7,443 bases of DNA from Chloroflexota bacterium (GTDB lineage Bacteria > Chloroflexota > Dehalococcoidia > Bin125). Position numbers and translations under genes: made by a program. The stretch covers positions 1-7,443 of the forward strand of contig JAPPBK010000082.1 of NCBI GenBank assembly GCA_026705105.1, written 5' to 3'. A model generated the notes under the pieces. It saw only the letters and a program-made list of their open reading frames with translations. It had not been told where the DNA came from and did not search any database. Of this stretch, positions 1 through 7,176 are shown in pieces; positions within the stretch are counted from its first letter, which is position 1; each line of letters begins with the position of its first letter.

Positions 1-1
1 C

Positions 2-964
2 ATCGTCGGATCCTCGACCGTCTATCCCTTCGCGACCGTGGTCGCGGAAAACTTCGGCCGGGGTTCGGACTTCAAGACCCCCAAGATCGAAGCCACCGGA
101 TCCGGGGGCGGCATGAAGCTCTTTTGCGCCGGCCTTGGAACCGACTATCCCGACATCGCCAACGCCTCTCGCCGCATGAAGAGCAGCGAGCTTGAGAAAT
201 GCCGCGCCAACGGAGTCCAGGACGTCGTCGAGATCAAGATCGGCTACGACGGCATCGTCATCGCCAACGCCAGGACCGCACCGGAGGCGCACTTCACGCT
301 GCGCCACCTTTTCCTTGCCCTGGCGAAGCAGGTACCGGAAGGCAATCAGGAAGGCGGCAAGCTGGTCAACAATCCGAACGAGACGTGGGCGGACGTCGAC
401 CCAGCCCTTCCCGACGTTGCCATCGAGGTCCTTGGCCCGCCGCCGACCTCCGGCACGCGCGACGCCTTCAACGAGCTTGCCGTCGAGGGCGGATGCAAGA
501 CGTTCCCGGGGCTGACGGCCATCAAGCAGGAAGACAAGAACCGCTACAAGGCGATTTGCCGGGGTATTCGAGAAGACGGGGCCTACATCGAGGCGGGCGA
601 GAACGACAATCTGATTGTGCAGAAGCTGGCCGAGAACCCCAACGCCTTAGGCGTCTTCGGCTTTTCGTTCCTCGACCAGAACCGTGACGCCGTGAAGGGC
701 GCATCCATCGACGGGGTGACCCCCGAGTTCGACGACATCGCGACGCGGGCCTACCCGGTGTCCCGGCCGCTCTACTTCTACGTGAAGAAAGCGCACGTCG
801 ACGTGATCCCCGGAATTCGCGAGTACATTTCCGCCTTCACCAGCGATGACGCCTGGGGCGACGAGGGTTACCTGACGGACCGGGGCCTGATCCCTCTCCC
901 GACCGCCGAGCGGACGAAGTTTGTCGACGATGCCGCTAATCTAACCCCGCTTGAGAGCCTCTGA
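2..964 (+). CDS. pstS: Phosphate ABC transporter substrate-binding protein PstS (5' end missing)
   Basis: Periplasmic phosphate receptor of the PstSCAB importer. The reading frame is open to the left edge and already encodes a PstS motif there (IVGSSTVYPF, fragment residues 1-10), so the true start and signal peptide lie outside; a GTG at 38 is internal to the fold, not the start. About 320 residues are visible, and full-length relatives are usually some 340-350. Phosphate-contact motifs are seen: SSTVYPF near the N-terminus, a Gly-rich GSGGG loop (about 33-37) and SGTRDAF (about 150-156). Four cysteines, in LFCAG, EKCRANG, GGCKTF and AICRG, are spaced as expected for the two disulfides of this PstS type (inference). 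The C-terminus is complete, ending in TGA at 962-964. It is first of the visible pst genes, with pstC 53 bases downstream. Confidence 0.95.
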   Translation: MVGSSTVYPFATVVAENFGRGSDFKTPKIEATGSGGGMKLFCAGLGTDYPDIANASRRMKSSELEKCRANGVQDVVEIKIGYDGIVIANARTAPEAHFTLRHLFLALAKQVPEGNQEGGKLVNNPNETWADVDPALPDVAIEVLGPPPTSGTRDAFNELAVEGGCKTFPGLTAIKQEDKNRYKAICRGIREDGAYIEAGENDNLIVQKLAENPNALGVFGFSFLDQNRDAVKGASIDGVTPEFDDIATRAYPVSRPLYFYVKKAHVDVIPGIREYISAFTSDDAWGDEGYLTDRGLIPLPTAERTKFVDDAANLTPLESL

Positions 965-977
965 TCGCAACCTGGAC

Positions 978-1009
978 GGGGGCGGCCCAGGCTTTCGCGC
1001 CGCCCCTTT
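978..1009 (+). terminator. GC-rich hairpin with short T run between pstS and pstC (attenuator-like)
   Basis: GGGGCGGC at 979-986 pairs perfectly with GCCGCCCC at 999-1006, leaving a 12-base loop; G978 can wobble-pair with T1007, and TTT follows at 1007-1009. The shape is that of an intrinsic terminator, though the T run is short. It lies 14 bases after the pstS stop and ends just before the pstC start. Because pstCAB must be expressed from the same unit, I infer a partial terminator or mRNA-stabilising 3' structure that keeps PstS, needed in excess, above the membrane subunits. An E. coli parallel is the repeat element between pstS and pstC. Confidence 0.55.
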
Positions 1010-1017
1010 CGCTTCCC

Positions 1018-2370
1018 ATGTTGTTGTCGTACCTCCCTCTCCTGATCATCGCGCTGTTCGGTGCCGGCGCGTTCTACGCCTCGCGCGCACGAATCAGCGC
1101 GGCGCCGCAGCGGTCGTTGCCGGGACTTCCGGGGCATTACGGTTGGTACGGGACGCTCTGGACGGTGGTGCCGGCAACCCTCGTCTACGCGGCATGGACC
1201 ATCATCGATGACCAGGTCATCCGTAATGTCGTCCTCTCCGACTTTCCGGACCTGTCGGGTGCGGCGGCGACGCTGCTCTACGTTTCGATCGAGAATGCCG
1301 CTGCGGGCGTGATGACCGACGACGTTCCGATGGCGTCGGTGGAACTGCTGCTACACCTTGAGAATCTCAGCGCAGCGGCGCGCTTCGCCCTGGTAACGGC
1401 GGTTTCCGTCCTCGGTTTTTTCTGGGGCTGGCGGCGGATTCGCCCGGAGCTGACGGCCCGCGATCGGGTCGAGACCGCGCTGCTCGTGGCGCTGTTCATT
1501 GCATCGATCATCGCGATTCTGACGACCGTCGGGATCGTGCTGTCCCTGGTGGTCGAGACCTTCCGGTTCTTCCAGCTGGTCTCGCCGTTCGAGTTCTTCT
1601 TCGGCCTGGAATGGTCTCCGCAGATCGCGCTGCGTGAAGACCAGGTCGCCGCATCCGGTGCCTTCGGGGCTGTGCCGGTGTTCGCCGGCACCCTGCTGAT
1701 CACGGTCATCGCGATGCTGGTGGCCGGCCCGATCGGCCTGATGTCGGCAATCTATCTCGCGGAGTACGCCCACCCTCGCGTCCGAGCCGTGATCAAGCCG
1801 CTGCTCGAAATCCTCGCCGGGATCCCGACCGTCGTCTACGGGTTCTTCGCGGCGCTCGTCCTGGCGCCGAGCATGCGCAATCTGGGTGTGGACCTGGGGC
1901 TCACCATCTCCTCGGAGAGCGCGCTGGCTGCAGGACTGATCATGGGCATCATGATCATCCCGTTTGTGTCATCCCTATCCGACGACATCATGACTGCCGT
2001 GCCGATGTCCCTCCGCGAGGGCTCTTACGGTCTCGGGGCCACGGCCTCGGAAACGATCAAACGCGTGATTCTGCCGGCGGCCACCCCGGGAATCGTCGGC
2101 GGCTTCATGCTCGCGATCTCGCGCGCGATCGGCGAAACGATGATCGTGGTGATGGCGGCCGGTCTGGCGGCCAACCTGACGGCGAATCCGTTTGAGGCCG
2201 TAACGACGGTAACGGTCCAGATTGCCACCCTGCTGGTCGGCGACCATGAGTTTGATTCGGAAAAGACCATGGCGGCGTTTGCACTGGGACTCACGCTGTT
2301 CATCGTGACTCTGGCCCTCAACGTGGCCGCACTTCGGGTCGTCCAGAAATACAGCGAACGGTATGAGTAG
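1018..2370 (+). CDS. pstC: Phosphate ABC transporter permease PstC
   Basis: Inner-membrane subunit that forms the phosphate channel with PstA. At 450 residues it is longer than E. coli PstC (about 320), because of an N-terminal extension typical of alphaproteobacterial PstC. This has a first hydrophobic segment at about 3-20, then the family-typical HYGWYGTLW (40-48), another membrane segment, and a periplasmic stretch rich in acidic and small residues. The binding-protein-dependent permease domain covers about 220-440, with several membrane helices. The cytoplasmic coupling loop that docks on PstB is visible as EGSYGLGATASETIKRVILPAATPG (334-358), followed by the conserved SRAIGETM (368-375). 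ATG 1018 is the first plausible start: an in-frame stop lies at 952-954 and the only earlier candidate is a CTG. No Shine-Dalgarno sequence is visible, and the upstream hairpin occupies its place. The 3' end overlaps pstA by 8 bases. Confidence 0.96.
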   Translation: MLLSYLPLLIIALFGAGAFYASRARISAAPQRSLPGLPGHYGWYGTLWTVVPATLVYAAWTIIDDQVIRNVVLSDFPDLSGAAATLLYVSIENAAAGVMTDDVPMASVELLLHLENLSAAARFALVTAVSVLGFFWGWRRIRPELTARDRVETALLVALFIASIIAILTTVGIVLSLVVETFRFFQLVSPFEFFFGLEWSPQIALREDQVAASGAFGAVPVFAGTLLITVIAMLVAGPIGLMSAIYLAEYAHPRVRAVIKPLLEILAGIPTVVYGFFAALVLAPSMRNLGVDLGLTISSESALAAGLIMGIMIIPFVSSLSDDIMTAVPMSLREGSYGLGATASETIKRVILPAATPGIVGGFMLAISRAIGETMIVVMAAGLAANLTANPFEAVTTVTVQIATLLVGDHEFDSEKTMAAFALGLTLFIVTLALNVAALRVVQKYSERYE

Positions 2371-3631
2371 CTACGCCGCCACGACGATCAGCTCCCAGGC
2401 AGCGGCCAACCGGTTGCTGCTACGGCGCAAGCGGGCCGAACGGCGGTTCCAGCTGTACGGGATTCTCGCGATCTCGGCGGCTTTGGGTTTCCTGGTCGTA
2501 TTTCTCGCGAGCATCGTCAGCCGCGGCTACATGGGCTTCGTGCAGACCGAAGTGCGGCTGACGGTCGATTTCGACCAGGAGCTCATCGAAGCCGGAAGCT
2601 ACCGGAAGATGCTGCGCACGAGTCTGTCGGAGTTGTTCCCCAACGCTGGCAGTTCGCGTGCGGAGCGCCGAACGCTGGCGCGATTGGTGAGCGCGGGCAC
2701 GGTGTTTGTCTTGCGGGAGACGGTTGAGGCGGATCCCGCCATCATCGGGACTGTGGAGGACGTGTGGGTCCTGGCGTCGGACCCAGTCGACCAGTTCTAC
2801 AAGGGGCGGATCGACGCCGCCCTGCCGGAAGAGGAGCGCCCCATCTCGGACGCCTCCCTGGCCCGCATCGCCGCGCTCGAGGCAGCCGGTCGCATCGACC
2901 TGCGCTTCAACCGCAGCTTCTTCACGCGGGGCGACAGCCGCAACCCGGAAGAAGCGGGAATCCTTGCCGCCATCGTCGGTTCTGCACTGGCGCTCTTGGT
3001 GACCGTAGTGCTCTCGTTCCCGGTTGGCGTGATGACGGCCGTATATCTGGAAGCGTTCGCTCCGAAGAACCGGATTACCCGGCTGATCGAAATCAACATC
3101 AACAATCTTGCTGCGGTACCTTCGATCGTCTTTGGGCTGCTAGGCCTCGCGGTGTTCCTGAACGTATTTGGACTGCCGAGGTCCGCCCCGATATCCGGCG
3201 GTCTCGTGCTGAGCCTGATGACGCTCCCCACCATCATCATCTCCTCGCGGGCAGCCATCCGGGCGGTGCCGCCGTCATTTGCCGAGGCGGCGATCGGGCT
3301 GGGCGCGAGCCGGGTGCAGGCCATCTTCCATCACGTGCTGCCGGCCGCGGCACCGGGCACGCTGACGGGAGCCATTATCGGTATGGCCCGGGCATTGGGA
3401 GAGACGGCCCCACTACTGATGATGGGGATGGTCGCCTTTGTCGTGGAAGTTCCGGGTGGATTCACTGACCCATCCACGGTGCTTCCGGCCCAGGTCTATC
3501 TCTGGGCTGACAGTCCGGAGCGCGGCTTCGCCGAGAAGACAGCTGCTGCGACTATTGTGCTTCTGGGTTTCCTGCTGGTGATGAACGGACTCGCGGTCTA
3601 TCTCCGCCGAAAGTTCGAGAAGCAATGGTGA
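2363..3631 (+). CDS. pstA: Phosphate ABC transporter permease PstA
   Basis: Second inner-membrane channel subunit, partner of PstC. At 422 residues it is much longer than E. coli PstA (about 296), because it carries the DUF3333-type N-terminal region common in alphaproteobacteria: a basic cytoplasmic start (RRKRAERRF, 21-29), a membrane helix at about 31-53, then a largely polar, presumably periplasmic domain to about 195. The permease domain follows (about 200-415), with membrane helices, the substrate-channel segment NNLAAVPSIVFGLLG (247-261), the coupling loop EAAIGLGASRVQAIFHHVLPAAAPG (308-332) and ARALGETAP (342-350). The start ATG lies inside the last codons of pstC (8-base overlap) with no strong ribosome site, which suggests translational coupling. 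Its own end overlaps pstB by 7 bases. The order and overlaps make the assignment firm. Confidence 0.96.
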   Translation: MSSYAATTISSQAAANRLLLRRKRAERRFQLYGILAISAALGFLVVFLASIVSRGYMGFVQTEVRLTVDFDQELIEAGSYRKMLRTSLSELFPNAGSSRAERRTLARLVSAGTVFVLRETVEADPAIIGTVEDVWVLASDPVDQFYKGRIDAALPEEERPISDASLARIAALEAAGRIDLRFNRSFFTRGDSRNPEEAGILAAIVGSALALLVTVVLSFPVGVMTAVYLEAFAPKNRITRLIEININNLAAVPSIVFGLLGLAVFLNVFGLPRSAPISGGLVLSLMTLPTIIISSRAAIRAVPPSFAEAAIGLGASRVQAIFHHVLPAAAPGTLTGAIIGMARALGETAPLLMMGMVAFVVEVPGGFTDPSTVLPAQVYLWADSPERGFAEKTAAATIVLLGFLLVMNGLAVYLRRKFEKQW

Positions 3632-4410
3632 ACGTAAGCGCTCTCTCCGACCCGCAGCCAAAGCTGGTAGCGCGCGCGGTGTCGGTCTACTACGGCGGGA
3701 AGCAGGCACTCTTCGATATCGACCTGGACATCATGTCACGCGAGGTCACCGCGTTTATCGGACCGTCCGGATGCGGCAAGTCAACCTTCCTCCGATGCTT
3801 TAACCGCATGAATGATCTGATCGACGACTGCCGAAGCACCGGGAGCATGTTGCTCGACGGCAGCGACATCGCGGGCCCGGATGTCGATGTCGTCCAGTTG
3901 CGAATGCGCATCGGCATGGTGTTCCAGAAACCGAACCCGTTCCCCAAGTCCGTCTACGACAATGTGGCCTACGGTCCTCGTCTCCATGGCATGGCGCCGA
4001 CGCGGGGCGACCTCGATGAAATCGTCGAAACCAGCCTGCGGCGAGCCGGGATCTGGGATGAGGTAAAAGACCGGGTCGACCAGCCGGGAACCAGCCTGTC
4101 GGGCGGTCAGCAGCAACGCCTCTGCATTGCTCGCGCAATCGCCGTGCGCCCGGATGTGCTGCTGATGGACGAGCCGTGTTCGGCGCTTGATCCGATCGCC
4201 ACGGCGACGATCGAGGAACTGATCGACGAGCTCAAGTCCGAGTACACGATCATCATCGTGACCCACAACATGCAACAGGCAGCCCGCGTCTCGCAAAAGA
4301 CCGCCTTCCTGAATCTGGGCCGGTTGATCGAGTTCGACGAGACTCAAAAGATCTTCACCAATCCTTCCGAACCGTCGACCCAGGACTACATCACGGGTCG
4401 CTTCGGATAG
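3625..4410 (+). CDS. pstB: Phosphate ABC transporter ATP-binding protein PstB
   Basis: Cytoplasmic ATPase that drives phosphate import through PstCA. At 261 residues it has the normal family length and a complete set of ABC motifs: Walker A GPSGCGKST (46-54), Q-loop Gln101 in VFQKPNPFPKS (a PstB hallmark), signature LSGGQQQR (158-165), Walker B LLMDEP with catalytic Glu183 (179-184), D-loop SALD (186-189) and switch His214 in IVTHNMQQA. The NRMNDLI segment (60-66) after Walker A is also PstB-typical. The C-terminus, QDYITGRFG, matches the usual PstB ending. The start ATG overlaps the pstA stop in ATGGTGA; GTG at 3628 is an alternative one codon later. No defects were seen. phoU begins 15 bases downstream. 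Confidence 0.97.
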   Translation: MVNVSALSDPQPKLVARAVSVYYGGKQALFDIDLDIMSREVTAFIGPSGCGKSTFLRCFNRMNDLIDDCRSTGSMLLDGSDIAGPDVDVVQLRMRIGMVFQKPNPFPKSVYDNVAYGPRLHGMAPTRGDLDEIVETSLRRAGIWDEVKDRVDQPGTSLSGGQQQRLCIARAIAVRPDVLLMDEPCSALDPIATATIEELIDELKSEYTIIIVTHNMQQAARVSQKTAFLNLGRLIEFDETQKIFTNPSEPSTQDYITGRFG

Positions 4411-4414
4411 CTGC

Positions 4415-4419
4415 AGGAG
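4415..4419 (+). promoter_or_regulatory. Shine-Dalgarno site of phoU
   Basis: AGGAG lies 6 bases before ATG 4426 and fixes the phoU start. Among the five complete operon genes this is the only clear ribosome site at a start; the other four appear to rely on overlap coupling or lack one, so PhoU is probably translated independently of PstB. Confidence 0.75.
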
Positions 4420-4425
4420 CCGCGC

Positions 4426-5148
4426 ATGCCCGCCGAACATACGGTCAAAGCTTTCACCGAAGATCTCGACAAGATCGAGCGCAGCTTGCTCGAGATGGGC
4501 GGCTTGGTGGAGGCCCAGATTGCGCGCGCCGTCACGGCGGTCGCGCAACGCGACAGCGAGTCGGCCGCGCGGATCATCGAGCAGGATTCAGAGATCGACC
4601 GCTATGAGCAGGACGTCCAGGAGCAGGTCGAGCGGCTGTTTGCGCTCCGCCAGCCGGTCGCACAGGATCTGCGCATGACGATCTCCGCGATCCAGATCGC
4701 GGGCTATCTGGAACGAGCCGGCGACCTCGCGGCCAGCATGGCGCGACGATCCATTGTCCTCTGCGAGACGAGGGAGGTGCCCGGACTCTATGCGCTACCG
4801 AAACTGGGAGACGCCTCGCACACGATGCTCAAGGATGCGCTCGATGCATACCGCGACCGTAACATCGACCAGGCGAAGTCGATCCGGCATCGCGATCGGG
4901 AGCTGGACGACATGTACGTCGCCCTGTGCCGGGAGCTCCTGACCCACATGCTCGAGGACCCGCACCGCATCACGCCGGGCGTCCACCTGCTGTTCGTGGC
5001 CAAGAATCTCGAACGCATCGCCGATCACGCGACCAACATTGCCGAACTCGTGGACTACGTGACGACCGGGACTCGGGCGTCCGAGGACCGCCCACGGGGG
5101 CGGGGCTTCCTCATGGAGGGCGCGCCGTCACCCGACGATCCGACATGA
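4426..5148 (+). CDS. phoU: Phosphate signalling protein PhoU
   Basis: Cytoplasmic all-helical regulator that links Pst transporter activity to the PhoR kinase and keeps the Pho regulon off when phosphate is plentiful. Its 240 residues fit the family. Two PhoU repeats are visible, each with the metal-binding ExxxD type motif: LERAGDLAAS (E96, D100) in the first half and LERIADHATN (E196, D200, N204) in the second. The first motif ends in Ser104 where Asn is common in relatives, a mild deviation. Residues about 212-240 form a polar, probably disordered tail rich in Arg, Gly, Pro and Asp. The gene sits between pstB and phoB, the standard place in this operon type, and its stop overlaps the phoB start as ATGA (5145-5148). 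Confidence 0.96.
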   Translation: MPAEHTVKAFTEDLDKIERSLLEMGGLVEAQIARAVTAVAQRDSESAARIIEQDSEIDRYEQDVQEQVERLFALRQPVAQDLRMTISAIQIAGYLERAGDLAASMARRSIVLCETREVPGLYALPKLGDASHTMLKDALDAYRDRNIDQAKSIRHRDRELDDMYVALCRELLTHMLEDPHRITPGVHLLFVAKNLERIADHATNIAELVDYVTTGTRASEDRPRGRGFLMEGAPSPDDPT

Positions 5149-5843
5149 CCCACCGCGTTCTGGTCGTCGAGGACGACGACGAGATTCGTGACCTGATCCG
5201 TTACAACCTGGTGGCCGGCGGCCTGGAAGTCGACGAAGCGGCCGACGGCGCCCAGGCGCTCGACATGCTTCGCAGGAACCTGCCGGATCTGGCAGTGATC
5301 GACTGGATGCTGCCCACCGTTTCGGGCGTGGACATCTGCCGCGCGGTTCGGCGCGAGCCGTCAACCAGCAAGCTCCCGATCCTGATCCTCACCGCCCGCA
5401 AGACGGAAAAGGACATGTTGCAGGGGTTCTCCGGCGGCGCGGACGACTACATGGTTAAGCCGTTTTCGACGGCGGAGCTGCTGGCGCGCGTGCGCGCACT
5501 CCTGCGGCGCAACCGCCATGCTTCCGACGAGCACAAGGAATCGTACTTCTACCACGATCTCGAATTAAGCCCGGTGACCCATCGGGTCAGCCGGGCAGGA
5601 CGGCGGGTGCATCTGGGGCCGACCGAATTCCGGCTGCTGCGCAAACTGATGGAGGCTCCGGAGCGCGTGTTTACGCGCCAGCAGCTGCTCGACTCGGTGT
5701 GGGGCGAAAATATCTATGTCGAGGAACGCACCGTCGACGTGCATATTCGACGCCTGCGAAAGGCCCTCAACGAAGGCGGGGGCCCTGACCTCATTCGGAC
5801 CGTGTGGGCGACGGGGTACGCGCTGGACGTCGATAGCGCGTAG
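5145..5843 (+). CDS. phoB: Phosphate regulon response regulator PhoB (OmpR/PhoB family)
   Basis: DNA-binding transcription factor which, when phosphorylated by PhoR, activates phosphate-starvation genes including pst. At 232 residues it is full length. The receiver domain (about 3-118) has the acidic pocket E9-D10-D11, phospho-acceptor Asp53 in the PhoB-typical VIDWMLP, Thr83 and Lys105 (KPF). The winged-helix domain (about 130-230) has the transactivation-loop region with W186 and recognition helix EERTVDVHIRRLRKAL (193-208), where the equivalents of E. coli R193, H198, R200, R201 and R203 are all kept. Oddly, the C-terminal hairpin reads RTVWATGY, so Trp221 stands where E. coli has the minor-groove Arg219. 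ATG 5145 was chosen because it begins the receiver domain exactly and overlaps the phoU stop; the frame is open further upstream, but that stretch lies inside phoU. No phoR follows. Confidence 0.96.
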   Translation: MTHRVLVVEDDDEIRDLIRYNLVAGGLEVDEAADGAQALDMLRRNLPDLAVIDWMLPTVSGVDICRAVRREPSTSKLPILILTARKTEKDMLQGFSGGADDYMVKPFSTAELLARVRALLRRNRHASDEHKESYFYHDLELSPVTHRVSRAGRRVHLGPTEFRLLRKLMEAPERVFTRQQLLDSVWGENIYVEERTVDVHIRRLRKALNEGGGPDLIRTVWATGYALDVDSA

Positions 5844-6084
5844 CGAGGCTCCGCCGGAATTTCCGGGTCCCGGGGGAAAGGCGCTGCCACCGGCGCCTGT
5901 CTACGCGCGCCGCCGCCGTCAGGCCGCGATGCCGCCCGCCGGCGGAACCTGCCCCCCCGGCGCCTCCGCCGTTGCGGCGGGCTGCCCCGCAGCCGTTGCA
6001 ATTCCGGCGACAAATTGGAATGGTGCGGTCCGCCTTTGACTTCGGTACGGCGTCTCCCAGCGTGTTGTTTCAGGAGGTCCGCAC
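5844..6084 (+). other. Intergenic region between phoB and the TRAP binding protein, hairpin-rich, no gene
   Basis: These 241 bases hold no credible gene. They are very GC-rich and contain several short inverted repeats: GGCGC/GCGCC (5880-5884 with 5893-5897), a 6-bp stem CCGCCG/CGGCGG with a 3-base loop (5966-5971 with 5975-5980), and an overlapping GCGGG/CCCGC (5977-5981 with 5986-5990). A run of seven C lies just before them. None has a T tail, so if the pst-pho transcript ends here it is probably factor-dependent or weakly terminated. I found no PHO-box pair. A TTGACT at 6036-6041 could be a -35 element, but no matching -10 is visible. Confidence 0.5.
6072..6077 (+). promoter_or_regulatory. 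Strong Shine-Dalgarno site of the TRAP binding protein gene
   Basis: AGGAGG, a near-perfect anti-16S match, lies 7 bases before ATG 6085. It decides the start and suggests efficient translation. The inverted repeat TCCGC (6078-6082) / GCGGA (6087-6091) sits directly beside it and brackets the start codon. Confidence 0.8.
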
Positions 6085-7176
6085 ATGCGGAATGCAATCC
6101 TATTTGGCCTGGCGGGGATCGCCGTCGGCGTATTGATCACGTACTTCGCGGGTCGCGACGGCGAACCGGCCTCCCAGACGGAGGAAGCCGCGCCGCCGCC
6201 GGCGGTCGAGGACACCGTGCGCTGGAAGATGGCGAGCACGTTCGCCGGGTCGCTCACGCAGCTCGGATCACTCGGCATTCGGGTCCAGGATCAGGTCGAA
6301 GCCGTCTCGAACGGCGCCGTCCAGATCAAGTTCTTCGACCCCGGCGCGCTGGTGCCGGCCCTCGAGATCTTCGATGCCGTGTCCAGCGGCGGACTCGACG
6401 CCGGCTGGTCGACGCCGGGTTACTGGGCCGGGAAGGTGCCGGCGCTTCAGCTCTTCGCGGCGGTTCCGTTCGGTCCGCCCGCCAACGAGTACATGGCCTG
6501 GTTCTACTTCGGCGGCGGCAGGGAGCTGTTCGAGGAGATCTACGCCCGGCACAACATCCGCGGCATCCTGTGCGGCGTGATTCCGCCGGAGGCGTCCGGC
6601 TGGTTCCGGCAGCCGATCGAGAGCGTCGATGACCTGCAGGGCCTGAAGATGCGCTTCTTCGGGCTGGGCGCCAAGGTGATGGACCGGGTCGGCGCCTCCA
6701 CGCAGCTGCTGGCCGGCGGTGACATCTTTCCGGCTCTTGAACTGGGAACCATCGACGCAACCGAGTTCTCGATGCCGGCGATCGACCTGAACCTCGGCTT
6801 CTATCAGGTGGCCAAGCACTACTACTTCCCCGGCTGGCACCAGCAGTCCACGAACTTCGAGCTGATGATCAACATGGATCGCTGGAACGGCATTTCACCG
6901 CTCCGGCAGACGCAGATCGAAACGGTCTGCGGGGACAATTTCCGGCACTCGATCGCGGAAGGCGAGACCATCCAGATCGCGGCGCTCGAGGAACTGCAGC
7001 GCAAGGGCGTGACGATCCACACGTGGCCGGAAGCCATGCTGGCGACGTTCCGCTCCGCCTGGGAGGAAGTCGTGGCGGAGGAGGTCGCGGCGGATGCGGA
7101 CTTCGCGCGCGTCTGGGAGTCGCTGACGACGTTCCGGGAGCGGTACAAGCTCTGGCGGGATCTCGGCTACCTCTAG
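6085..7176 (+). CDS. TRAP transporter substrate-binding protein, DctP/TakP-like
   Basis: Extracytoplasmic receptor of a tripartite ATP-independent periplasmic (TRAP) transporter, which imports organic acids using a sodium gradient. It has 363 residues. Residues 4-22 are strongly hydrophobic, followed by a Pro/Ala/Glu-rich linker (25-43) with no obvious AxA cleavage site, so it may be membrane-anchored. The binding domain starts at VRWKMASTF (45-53). TakP-like blocks are LVPALEIFDAV (89-99), SGWFR (171-175), GLKMRFFG (187-194, with the conserved carboxylate-binding Arg190), AGGDIFPALELGTIDATEF (210-228) and YYFPGWH (246-252). From memory of Rhodobacter TakP, which binds 2-keto acids, Gln158 is replaced by Glu169 and the site Trp by Phe228, so the ligand may differ. 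No DctQ or DctM gene is adjacent. The substrate is unknown; a 2-oxo or hydroxy acid is likeliest. Confidence 0.9.
   Translation: MRNAILFGLAGIAVGVLITYFAGRDGEPASQTEEAAPPPAVEDTVRWKMASTFAGSLTQLGSLGIRVQDQVEAVSNGAVQIKFFDPGALVPALEIFDAVSSGGLDAGWSTPGYWAGKVPALQLFAAVPFGPPANEYMAWFYFGGGRELFEEIYARHNIRGILCGVIPPEASGWFRQPIESVDDLQGLKMRFFGLGAKVMDRVGASTQLLAGGDIFPALELGTIDATEFSMPAIDLNLGFYQVAKHYYFPGWHQQSTNFELMINMDRWNGISPLRQTQIETVCGDNFRHSIAEGETIQIAALEELQRKGVTIHTWPEAMLATFRSAWEEVVAEEVAADADFARVWESLTTFRERYKLWRDLGYL

Noticed and set aside
961..1017. CTG-initiated extension of pstC through the hairpin
   Set aside because: CTG starts are rare, and the extension would be translated through the terminator-like stem; ATG 1018 gives a normal first membrane segment.
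2797..3324. 175-codon open frame on the - strand opposite pstA
   Set aside because: It is antisense to the intact permease domain, with no domain or ribosome site.
3781..4548. 255-codon open frame on the - strand opposite pstB and the start of phoU
   Set aside because: It lies antisense to an intact, motif-complete pstB, has no recognisable domain, and is expected from high GC codon bias.
4926..5144. Upstream extension of the phoB frame
   Set aside because: It would be read inside phoU in another frame and gives low-complexity Arg/Pro/Gly-rich sequence; the receiver domain starts cleanly at 5145.
5860..5897. Possible intrinsic terminator after phoB
   Set aside because: Short stems can form (TTTCC/GGAAA and GGCGC/GCGCC), but neither is followed by a T run, so I do not call a terminator.
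5716..6039. Open frame crossing the phoB end and the intergenic region
   Set aside because: It starts inside phoB in a different frame, has no ribosome site, and its composition is generic GC-rich noise.
6036..6066. Possible promoter for the TRAP gene (TTGACT as -35)
   Set aside because: No -10-like hexamer lies at 16-19 bases spacing; the match is no better than chance.
6268..6840. 190-codon open frame on the - strand opposite the TRAP binding protein gene
   Set aside because: The + strand carries clear TakP-like motifs throughout; the antisense translation resembles no family and is a GC shadow.
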